Source of the DNA: an uncultured Lysobacteraceae bacterium
Lineage (GTDB): Bacteria; Pseudomonadota; Gammaproteobacteria; Xanthomonadales; Rhodanobacteraceae
Assembly: GCA_946482585.1 (NCBI GenBank)
Contig: CAMLSI010000355.1
Location: forward strand, 1-5,640
Direction: 5' to 3'
Length of the DNA stretch: 5,640 nt
The position numbers and the translations under genes are program-made. Shown here in pieces: positions 1 to 5,640 of the stretch. Under the pieces are notes generated by a model, which made no database searches, had not been told where the DNA came from, and saw only the letters and a program-made list of their open reading frames with translations. Positions within the stretch are counted from its first letter, which is position 1. Each line of letters starts with the position of its first letter.

Positions 1-19
1 GACGCGCGCCGACTTCGCC

Positions 20-24
20 AAAGG
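20..24 (+). promoter_or_regulatory. Ribosome binding site of the PqqD-like/glycosyltransferase gene
   Basis: AAAGG lies 11 bases before the ATG at 36 and is a moderate Shine-Dalgarno match. It favours that ATG as the start, although the reading frame stays open upstream to the window edge without any ATG, GTG or TTG codon. No promoter can be seen in the few bases available, so the gene is probably transcribed from further upstream. Confidence 0.45.
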
Positions 25-35
25 CACCCGGTTTC

Positions 36-1901
36 ATGAGCAACAACCTGCAGTATCAATACACCTTCGACGCGACGCCGGCGCCGGCTGCGCCGGTGCG
101 GCCCGACCCGAGCGCGCCGCTGTTCGCCTCCGAGGACGCCGTCGTCGCCTCGCTGTCGAACAGCGAATGCGTGTTCCAGGTCAAGCGCACCGGCGATGCG
201 CACGTGATGACGTTCCAGGTGCTGCAGGCGCTGGACCAGTGCCGCGAGTTCCGCACGCTCGACGAGCACGTCGCGCGCATCCAGAGCACGATTCCGGGTC
301 TGGAACACCAGCGCGAGGCGGTCACGCGCGTGCTGCAGAGCCTCATCGAGCGCGACCTGCTGATTTCAGACGCGCGCTTCACCGAGCGGCTCGCCGGCGC
401 GGCAACGATGGCGCCTGCGCCGCTGCGCGCGATCTTCGTGCGTGCCTGCGACCGTCCGGCGCAGCTCGAACGTCTGCTCGCCTCAGTCAGCGACTACGAA
501 CGCCGCCACCGCGCGGGCCGCCATTACGTCGTGCTCGACGATTCGGTGCTCGCCGCCAACATCGACCGCCATCGCGATCTGCTGCGCGAATTCGCGCGCA
601 CGATCGGATGCAAGGTGACCTACGTCGGCCCCGCCGAGCGCCAGCGCCTCGTCGAGCGCCTGGCCAAGGCCGCGCCGCAAAGCCAGGTCGCGCTGCAGCG
701 GCTGCTGCTGCCGCAGGCCGGTGCGACGCGCTTCGGCGGCGGCCGCAGCTGGAATCTCGCACTGCTGCTGTCGGCCGGCGGCCGCTTCGTGCTGTTCGAT
801 GATGACCAGCGCCTGCCGCTGCGGCGTCACGAGCTCGCCCAGGGCGGGCTCGATCTGAATCCCACGCAGCTCCCGTTCGCGCGCTTCTTCCGCAACATGG
901 AAGAGGCGCTGGCGGCCGGCGAGGAGCTCGGCGACGATCCGTTCAACTTGCACCTGGATGTCTGCGGCATCGGTATCGGCGATCTCGTCGCGCGCGGCGA
1001 ATACGGCCTCAATCGCGAATCCCTGCGCGGGCTCAATCTCGCGCGCCTCGCGCACCTGAGCAGCGACACGCGCGTGCTAGCGACGCAGCAGGGTACCTAC
1101 GGCAGCGCGCGCTCGGAAAGCGCCGCGTGGATCTATCACCTCGATGCCGCGGGCCGCGCCGATCTCTGCACGAGCCGCGACGCCTACCTCGCGAACATCG
1201 AAGCGCAGTTCATCTGGCAGGGCACGAATCGCGCGCGCCTGTCGTCGATTTCCTGGTTCACGCCGTTCGCGTTCGACAACAGCGCGCTGCTGCCGTGCAC
1301 CAACGCGGTCGGTCGCGGCGAGGATGCGCTGTTCTCGGCCGCGGCACATTTCTGCCATCCCGATGCGCTCGTGCTGGAACTGCCGGTCGCCGTCGGCCAT
1401 CTGCAGGAACAGTCGCGCCGGCGCTCGCCGCGCTCGCTGCAGGCGAGCACGCCGCGCGTCAATCATTTCGCGACTGATTACATCCAGCGCCAGTTCGGCA
1501 ATTTCTTCGCGAACGACGCCGCGCAGCGGCTCGGTCTGCTCGCCGACATCTTCCGCGACCTCGCCGGCGCGAGCGAGTCCGCGCGCGTCACGCACCTGCG
1601 CGAATACCTCAACTACGTGCGCGCCGATGCGATCGAGCGTCTGCAGCAGCAGTTCGAGGCCGCGACCGACGCGCCGGTCTACTGGCAGGCCGACGTACGC
1701 AGCATCATCGATGCGAACGGCCGCGCGCTGATCGCGAAAGCGCCGCCGCGACTCGGCGACTGGAACGAGGAATTCGATCCGGCCGCATGCGCGCAGGCGC
1801 TGCGTGCGGAACTCGGCAACCTCGCCGACGACTACGACGCGTGGCCGCGTCTCTGGGAGCACGCGCGCGAGGCCGGCGACAAGCTGCTGGCCGGCGTCTG
1901 A
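36..1901 (+). CDS. PqqD-like domain plus GT-A-like glycosyltransferase, 621 aa
   Basis: Function is not established; it is probably a cytoplasmic glycosyltransferase acting on an unknown acceptor. Residues 1-27 are a Pro/Ala-rich leader. Residues about 28-115 have the pattern of a PqqD-like winged helix: a short strand region (CVFQVKRTGDAHVMTF), then helices with 'VLQALDQC', 'FRTLDEHV' and 'VLQSLIERDLLIS'. Residues about 129-460 resemble a GT-A fold: an opening strand 'RAIFVRACDRP', 'GGGRSWNLALLLSAGGRFVLFDDD' split around the likely metal-binding DDD at 255-257, then 'GRGED' (426-430) and a histidine in 'VGHLQEQ' (H455), in the order usual for inverting GT-A enzymes. Residues 480-621 are mostly helical and unassigned. 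There is no signal peptide or membrane segment. The next gene starts 10 bases after its stop, so the two are probably cotranscribed. ATG 36 is supported by an AAAGG site. Domain calls rest on motif reading only; the coding call itself is firm, from the long frame and strong GC3 bias. Confidence 0.88.
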   Translation: MSNNLQYQYTFDATPAPAAPVRPDPSAPLFASEDAVVASLSNSECVFQVKRTGDAHVMTFQVLQALDQCREFRTLDEHVARIQSTIPGLEHQREAVTRVLQSLIERDLLISDARFTERLAGAATMAPAPLRAIFVRACDRPAQLERLLASVSDYERRHRAGRHYVVLDDSVLAANIDRHRDLLREFARTIGCKVTYVGPAERQRLVERLAKAAPQSQVALQRLLLPQAGATRFGGGRSWNLALLLSAGGRFVLFDDDQRLPLRRHELAQGGLDLNPTQLPFARFFRNMEEALAAGEELGDDPFNLHLDVCGIGIGDLVARGEYGLNRESLRGLNLARLAHLSSDTRVLATQQGTYGSARSESAAWIYHLDAAGRADLCTSRDAYLANIEAQFIWQGTNRARLSSISWFTPFAFDNSALLPCTNAVGRGEDALFSAAAHFCHPDALVLELPVAVGHLQEQSRRRSPRSLQASTPRVNHFATDYIQRQFGNFFANDAAQRLGLLADIFRDLAGASESARVTHLREYLNYVRADAIERLQQQFEAATDAPVYWQADVRSIIDANGRALIAKAPPRLGDWNEEFDPAACAQALRAELGNLADDYDAWPRLWEHAREAGDKLLAGV

Positions 1902-1911
1902 TCCCGGCGTC

Positions 1912-2808
1912 ATGCAGGTGCCGCCGCTGACCAGCGTCGTCATCGTTGCGGCCGACAGCGGTCCTGGCCTCGTCGATGCCGTACGACGCGCGCTCGCCGG
2001 CGACAGTCCGGTCGAGCTTCTGATCAGCGACAACGCGAGCAGCGACGGCAGCGTTGCCGCCGTTGCGGCGGCATTCGCCGGCGACGCGCGCGTCTGCATT
2101 GTGTACAACGGGAAAAACCTCGGGTTCGGCGCCGGCGTCAACCGCGCGGCGGCGCGCGCGCGCGGCGACTATCTGCTGATCCTGAATCCGGACTGCCTGC
2201 TCGAGCCCGACACGATAGGGCGTCTGCACGCACAGGCGGCGTCCGTGACTCGTCTGGGCGTGGTCGGCGCGCGCATCCTGCATCCCGACGGCAGCGACGA
2301 GACGGCGTCGATCCGGCGCGATCCGACCTTGCGTCGCAGCGTCATGACGCTGAGCGGCCTTGCGCGTTTTGCCGCGGGACGCCGCTGGGCGGAGGGCGTC
2401 GACGTTCCGCTCGACGCGCGCGCGCGCCGCAGCGATCAGGCGGCGGAAGCGGTTTCGGGCGCGCTCATGTTCCTGCCGCGCAGCGCGTTCGACGCCGTCG
2501 GCGGCTTCGACGAAGCGTATTTCCTGCATTGCGAAGACCTGGACCTGTGCCGCCGGCTGCGCGACGCCGGTTACGCGGTCCGCTACGCCGGTTCGATTGC
2601 GGTGATCCACGGCAAGGGCGGATCGAGTCGTCATCGGCCAGTCTTCGTCGCCTGGCACAAGCATCGCGGCATGTGGCGCTGGTTCCGGCGCTTCGATCCG
2701 GCCGCGCGCAATCCGCTGCTGGTTGCGCTCGTGTTCGCCGGACTCTGGATGCGGTTTGGGCTACTGGTCCCGAAACTGCTCTGGCACAAACGCCGCCGCG
2801 GGCGCTGA
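1912..2808 (+). CDS. Family 2 glycosyltransferase, rhamnosyltransferase-like, 298 aa
   Basis: Probable inverting GT2 enzyme that transfers a nucleotide-activated sugar, often dTDP-rhamnose in this family (WbbL/COG1216), to a glycan or lipid-linked acceptor at the inner face of the cytoplasmic membrane. The opening strand is 'TSVVIVAADSG', followed by 'LLISDNASSDGS' (36-47), the nucleotide-binding signature. 'NLGFGAGVNRAA' (69-80) and 'YLLILNPDC' with the NPD metal motif at 92-94 are typical of the rhamnosyltransferase subgroup. 'VSGALMFLPRSAFDAVGGFDE' is the acceptor-side segment, and 'HCEDLDLCRRL' (206-216) supplies the catalytic ED. 'VIHGKGGSS' holds a conserved His at 233. A hydrophobic stretch (about 268-288) before a basic tail fits membrane association. 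An in-frame ATG at 1804 exists, but it would overlap the preceding gene by 98 bases and the extra residues are not GT2-like, so 1912 is chosen. No clear Shine-Dalgarno precedes it, and coupling to the stop at 1899-1901 is likely. The sugar and acceptor cannot be told from sequence. Confidence 0.92.
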   Translation: MQVPPLTSVVIVAADSGPGLVDAVRRALAGDSPVELLISDNASSDGSVAAVAAAFAGDARVCIVYNGKNLGFGAGVNRAAARARGDYLLILNPDCLLEPDTIGRLHAQAASVTRLGVVGARILHPDGSDETASIRRDPTLRRSVMTLSGLARFAAGRRWAEGVDVPLDARARRSDQAAEAVSGALMFLPRSAFDAVGGFDEAYFLHCEDLDLCRRLRDAGYAVRYAGSIAVIHGKGGSSRHRPVFVAWHKHRGMWRWFRRFDPAARNPLLVALVFAGLWMRFGLLVPKLLWHKRRRGR

Positions 2809-2813
2809 CGCGC

Positions 2814-2851
2814 GCCCGGCACAGCTCGGCATGCGGCCTACGTTGCCGGGC
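2814..2851. repeat. 8-bp inverted repeat with 22-base loop just after the + strand stop
   Basis: gcccggca (2814-2821) is the exact reverse complement of tgccgggc (2844-2851). It lies directly between the glycosyltransferase stop and the stronger hairpin. At this GC content an 8-bp pair with a long loop could be chance, so a role as an accessory terminator stem is only a possibility. Confidence 0.25.
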
Positions 2852-2865
2852 CGGGCGGTCTCGCG

Positions 2866-2892
2866 CGGCAGCGGACGAAACGTCCGCTGCCG
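2866..2892. terminator. Perfect 12-bp hairpin between convergent genes, probable bidirectional terminator
   Basis: The arms cggcagcggacg (2866-2877) and cgtccgctgccg (2881-2892) are perfect reverse complements around an AAA loop. The hairpin is 57 bases after the stop of the glycosyltransferase and 15 bases after the stop of ettA, so it could end transcripts from both sides. Neither strand has a T-tract after the stem, so it is not a canonical intrinsic terminator. It could instead stabilise 3' ends or work with Rho. Confidence 0.55.
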
Positions 2893-2907
2893 GATGCCGT
2901 CACGAAC

Positions 2908-4569
2908 TCAGGCGAGTTTCTTGTAGCGGACGCGATGCGGCCTGGCCGCTTCGTCGCCGAGGCGGCGCTTCTTGTCTTCCTCGTACTCGCGATAGTTGCC
3001 CGTGAAGAATTCGACGTGCGAATCGCCTTCGAACGCGAGGATGTGGGTCGCGATGCGATCGAGGAACCAGCGATCGTGCGAAATGACCATCGCACAGCCC
3101 GGGAATTCGAGCAGCGCTTCCTCGAGCGCGCGCAGCGTTTCGACGTCGAGGTCGTTCGACGGTTCGTCGAGCAGCAGCACGTTGCCGCCCTGCATCAGGG
3201 TCTTGGCCAGATGCAGGCGGCCGCGTTCGCCGCCCGACAGCGAGCCGACGATCTTCTGCTGGTCCTGGCCCTTGAAGTTGAAACGGCCGATGTAGGCGCG
3301 CGACGGCGTCTGGTACTTGCCGACCGTGATCATGTCGGAACCGCCCGAGACTTCCTGCCACACCGTGTTGCCGCCGTCGAGCTTCTCGCGCGACTGGTCG
3401 ACGTAGGCGAGCTGCACCGTCTGGCCCATGGCGATCTCGCCCTTGTCGGCCTTCTCGACGCCGGTCAGCAGCTTGAAGAAGGTCGACTTGCCGGCGCCGT
3501 TGGGACCGATGATGCCGACGATCGCGCCCGGCGGCACGCGGAACGACAGGTCGTCGATGAGCAGACGATCGCCGAACGCCTTGGAGACGCCCTTGAACTC
3601 GATGACCATGTCGCCGAGGCGCTCGCCCGGCGGAATGTAGATTTCGTTGGTTTCGTTGCGCGCCTGGTACTCGACCGAGTTCAGTTCCTCGAAACGGTTC
3701 AGGCGGGCCTTGCCCTTGGACTGGCGGCCCTTCGCGTTCTGGCGCACCCATTCGAGTTCGCGCTGGATAGCCTTCTGGCGCGATTTTTCCTGCTGCGCTT
3801 CCTGCTTCAGGCGCTCGTCCTTCTGCTCGAGCCAGGACGTGTAGTTGCCCTTCCACGGAATGCCGCGGCCGCGATCGAGTTCAAGAATCCACTCGGCCGC
3901 ATTGTCGAGGAAGTAGCGATCGTGCGTGACCGCGACGACGGTGCCGGGGAAGTCCGCGAGGAACTGTTCGAGCCACTCGACCGATTCGGCGTCGAGATGG
4001 TTGGTCGGTTCGTCGAGCAGCAGCATGTCGGGCTTGGAGAGCAGCAGGCGGCACAGCGCGACGCGGCGCTTTTCGCCGCCCGACAGGTTGCCGATCTTTG
4101 CGTCCCACTCGGCCAGGCGCAGCGCGTCGGCGGCGATTTCGAGCTGGCGTTCGAGCGTGTGTGCGTCGTTCGCGGCGAGGATATTCTCCAGTCGCTGCTG
4201 TTCGGCGGCGAGCTTGTCGAAATCCGCACCTTCCTCGCCGTAGGCGGCATAGACCTCGTCGAGACGCTGCTGTGCGTGCAGGATTTCCGACACGCCTTCC
4301 TCGACACATTCGCGCACGGTCTTGTTCGGGTCGAGCTCGGGTTCCTGCGGCAGGTAGCCGACCTTGAGGTCGGGCTGCGGCCTCGCCTCGCCGACGAAGT
4401 CCTTGTCGACGCCGGCCATGATGCGCAGAACCGTGGACTTGCCCGAACCGTTGAGGCCGAGCAGGCCGATCTTGGCGCCGGGAAAAAACGACAGCGAGAT
4501 GTCTTTGATGATCTCGCGTTTCGGGGGCACGATCTTGCTGACCCCGATCATGGTGTAGACGTACTGCAT
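2908..4569 (-). CDS. ettA: Energy-dependent translational throttle protein EttA (ABC-F ATPase), 553 aa
   Basis: EttA is a cytoplasmic ABC-F ATPase that binds the ribosomal E site and gates the first steps of elongation according to the ATP/ADP ratio. It is not a transporter. Length matches E. coli EttA (555 aa), and the N-terminus 'YTM...SKIVPPKR' aligns with it. First ATPase domain: Walker [10 protein letters not shown] (38-46), signature LSGGE (162-166), Walker [12 protein letters not shown] with E187, switch H216. The arm insert is about 95-139. The P-site tRNA-interaction linker (about 242-322) is charged and includes '[17 protein letters not shown]'. Second domain: Walker [10 protein letters not shown] (355-363), LSGGE (444-448), Walker [12 protein letters not shown] with E469, switch H498. 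All catalytic residues are present. The second Walker B reads PSN rather than the PTN of E. coli. The short C-terminus fits EttA rather than Uup. The ATG at 4569 gives the family's normal N-terminus. It is convergent with the upstream + strand glycosyltransferase, and 74 bases separate it from the gene behind it. Confidence 0.98.
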   Translation of the reverse strand: MQYVYTMIGVSKIVPPKREIIKDISLSFFPGAKIGLLGLNGSGKSTVLRIMAGVDKDFVGEARPQPDLKVGYLPQEPELDPNKTVRECVEEGVSEILHAQQRLDEVYAAYGEEGADFDKLAAEQQRLENILAANDAHTLERQLEIAADALRLAEWDAKIGNLSGGEKRRVALCRLLLSKPDMLLLDEPTNHLDAESVEWLEQFLADFPGTVVAVTHDRYFLDNAAEWILELDRGRGIPWKGNYTSWLEQKDERLKQEAQQEKSRQKAIQRELEWVRQNAKGRQSKGKARLNRFEELNSVEYQARNETNEIYIPPGERLGDMVIEFKGVSKAFGDRLLIDDLSFRVPPGAIVGIIGPNGAGKSTFFKLLTGVEKADKGEIAMGQTVQLAYVDQSREKLDGGNTVWQEVSGGSDMITVGKYQTPSRAYIGRFNFKGQDQQKIVGSLSGGERGRLHLAKTLMQGGNVLLLDEPSNDLDVETLRALEEALLEFPGCAMVISHDRWFLDRIATHILAFEGDSHVEFFTGNYREYEEDKKRRLGDEAARPHRVRYKKLA

Positions 4570-4601
4570 GGACGCGCGTTCCGGAGGCGGAAAAGTCCTC
4601 G

Positions 4602-4607
4602 ATTATC
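4602..4607 (-). promoter_or_regulatory. Candidate -10 element for ettA
   Basis: Read on the - strand this is GATAAT, five of six matches to the sigma-70 consensus TATAAT and the most AT-rich spot in the 74-base gap. It would place the transcript start near 4595, about 26 bases before the ettA ATG. The best -35 candidate at an 18-base spacing (TGGCCG, 4626-4631) matches only three of six positions. No good Shine-Dalgarno is seen close to the ATG. Treat as a plausible, unproven independent promoter. Confidence 0.35.
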
Positions 4608-4643
4608 GTCGATCGGGCCGCCCCACGGCCAGCATCCGGCGGT

Positions 4644-5640
4644 TCACTGCGGCGTTTCGGTGCCGAGCCAGTGCGCGATCCAGTCGTAGATCGGCTCGAC
4701 GCACCCCGCATCGGCGCAGAACAGCGTGCCCGGCCGGAATGCGGCCGGCGGCGACGTCGGCACGAGCTCCGGAAATTTCTGCAGGAACCGCTGCGCGTAG
4801 TGCTGCCAGCTGGCGGCGAAATCGCCGCCGGACGCGTGCCAGAGCAGGAGATCCAGCGCGACCGCGCAGCGCAGCCCGGCGCGGTGCGCGCGCCAGGTCA
4901 GGTCGAGATCGTAGAAATGAAAGCCGTCGAAGGCCTGCGTGTCGAAGCCGAGCCGGAGCAGCGCGCCGCGCCGCCCCGCGAGAAACAAGCCGTCGAGCGC
5001 CTGCGCGGCGTCGATGACGGGACCGCGCGTGCCGAGCAGGCCGAGCAGCCAGCCCGTTCCCTGCGGCTGGCAGACCCAGGAGGCCGTATGCGGCGGTCCC
5101 GACCAGAACCAGGTCGGCCCCGTTAGCCGTTCGCTGCCGGCGACGCCGATGAGGTCGTGCGTCGCGAGCCGTTCGCGCAGGCGTGCGGCGAAGCGGCGGC
5201 TCAGGATGCCGATGTCGTCGTGGCACAGCACGACGAGTTCGCCGCGCGCCCGTGCGAGCCCGCGTCCGTAGCCGTCGTTGAGCGAACGCGCATCATCGAC
5301 GTGGACGAGCTCCCAGTCCTCGCGGGCGAGTTCGCGCTCGAGGTCGGCGCGCAGCCGGGCGAGGCGCGCCGGCTCGATGCTGCAGACTACGACGGAAATC
5401 GCGCCCTCGGCGCCCGGACCGGCCTCCCGCTGCGGCGCCTGGCGGCCGGCTGCGACGAGCTGGGCGGCGCATTCGAGCAAGCCTTGCGCCGCGAGCGGCT
5501 GGCCCGGATCGGCACGCCACGCGGCACGCAGCGCGTGCGCCGCGCCGATCCAGTCCCCGGACCGCCCTGCAGCGATGCCCTGCTGCAGCAGCGATGCGGC
5601 GCGCGCCCTTGCGGCGGTCCCACACGATGTACCCGACCGC
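4644..5640 (-). CDS. TPR-like segment plus StrF-type glycosyltransferase, 5' end outside window
   Basis: Likely a cytoplasmic GT-A glycosyltransferase of the StrF-associated kind (similar to Pfam Glyco_tranf_2_5); donor and acceptor are unknown. 331 codons are visible. The first in-frame start seen is a TTG at 5480, but the frame stays open for 53 more codons to the window edge. Those codons read as a TPR-like helix pair ('[18 protein letters not shown]', '[14 protein letters not shown]'), so the true start is probably beyond 5640. From visible residue 81 the GT core runs: '[10 protein letters not shown]', '[20 protein letters not shown]' and '[14 protein letters not shown]', with a metal-binding-type HDD at 140-142. 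Then come '[11 protein letters not shown]' (about 215-225), '[16 protein letters not shown]' (240-255) and 'LLLWHASGG' with H268, matching the family's D/ED-like and late-His positions. It ends 'WLGTETPQ'. There is no signal peptide or membrane segment in the visible part. It lies on the same strand as ettA with a 74-base gap, so read-through is possible but coupling is not implied. Confidence 0.85.
   Translation of the reverse strand, partial: RSGTSCGTAARARAASLLQQGIAAGRSGDWIGAAHALRAAWRADPGQPLAAQGLLECAAQLVAAGRQAPQREAGPGAEGAISVVVCSIEPARLARLRADLERELAREDWELVHVDDARSLNDGYGRGLARARGELVVLCHDDIGILSRRFAARLRERLATHDLIGVAGSERLTGPTWFWSGPPHTASWVCQPQGTGWLLGLLGTRGPVIDAAQALDGLFLAGRRGALLRLGFDTQAFDGFHFYDLDLTWRAHRAGLRCAVALDLLLWHASGGDFAASWQHYAQRFLQKFPELVPTSPPAAFRPGTLFCADAGCVEPIYDWIAHWLGTETPQ

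Noticed and set aside
167..802. 211-codon + strand frame inside the first gene
   Set aside because: Its translation is almost entirely Arg/Ala/Pro, typical of an out-of-frame reading of GC-rich coding DNA.
1804..1911. Extended start for the rhamnosyltransferase-like gene at 1804
   Set aside because: The 36 extra residues are Arg/Thr/Ser-rich, overlap the preceding gene, and precede the natural GT2 opening strand that follows the ATG at 1912.
2152..2426. Alternating CG runs (2152-2164 and 2415-2426) as possible Z-DNA or repeat elements
   Set aside because: Both encode Ala/Arg codons inside the GT2 gene and are expected at this GC content.
483..2664. Several long - strand open frames opposite the first two genes (for example 1077-2141 and 1705-2664)
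   Set aside because: They are Arg/Ala-rich shadow frames without motifs, and the + strand frames carry clear glycosyltransferase signatures.
4570..4643. Terminator for the right-hand glycosyltransferase in the gap before ettA
   Set aside because: Only short ggcc/ggcc pairings (4-bp stem) are present, with no T-tract, which is not enough to call one.
2935..4689. 584-codon open frame on the + strand antisense to ettA
   Set aside because: It mirrors the ettA codons and arises because the high-GC codon bias removes antisense stops. It has low-complexity Arg/Glu/Leu/Val content, no recognisable domain, and runs through the ettA start and upstream gap. ettA itself is unambiguous.
1..5640. Mobile elements, CRISPR arrays, tRNA or rRNA genes
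   Set aside because: No transposase motifs, regularly spaced repeats, or tRNA/rRNA-like conserved stretches were found on reading both strands.

Overview
The window is high-GC DNA, with strong G/C bias at third codon positions. It is gene-dense and has no gene-free stretch over 300 bases. It looks like a chromosomal segment of a proteobacterium. The best taxonomic clue is the ABC-F protein EttA, whose sequence (start MQYVYTM, '[11 protein letters not shown]' second Walker B, '[11 protein letters not shown]' end) most resembles, from memory, the gammaproteobacterial Xanthomonadales/Lysobacter-like versions. That placement is an inference, not a search result.

Layout: on the + strand, two genes lie in tandem. 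The first (36-1901) encodes a 621-residue protein with a PqqD-like (winged-helix) N-terminal region followed by a GT-A-like glycosyltransferase region. The second (1912-2808), 10 bases downstream, encodes a family 2 glycosyltransferase of the rhamnosyltransferase (WbbL/COG1216) type. A 99-base convergent intergenic region (2809-2907) follows and carries a perfect 12-bp hairpin. On the - strand, ettA (4569 to 2908) encodes the energy-dependent translational throttle ABC-F protein. Upstream of it, also on the - strand, is a gene that runs off the right edge (5640 to 4644). It encodes a TPR-like segment followed by a StrF-type (Glyco_tranf_2_5-like) glycosyltransferase.

Three of the four genes are therefore putative sugar transferases, suggesting the edge of a surface-polysaccharide or protein-glycosylation locus. 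ettA is a housekeeping gene set between two oppositely oriented glycosyltransferase groups. It probably has its own promoter in the 74-base gap upstream. The most unusual item is the first gene, because the pairing of a peptide-recognition-like domain with a glycosyltransferase fold is not a standard architecture. No RiPP precursor, mobile element, CRISPR array, tRNA or rRNA was seen.
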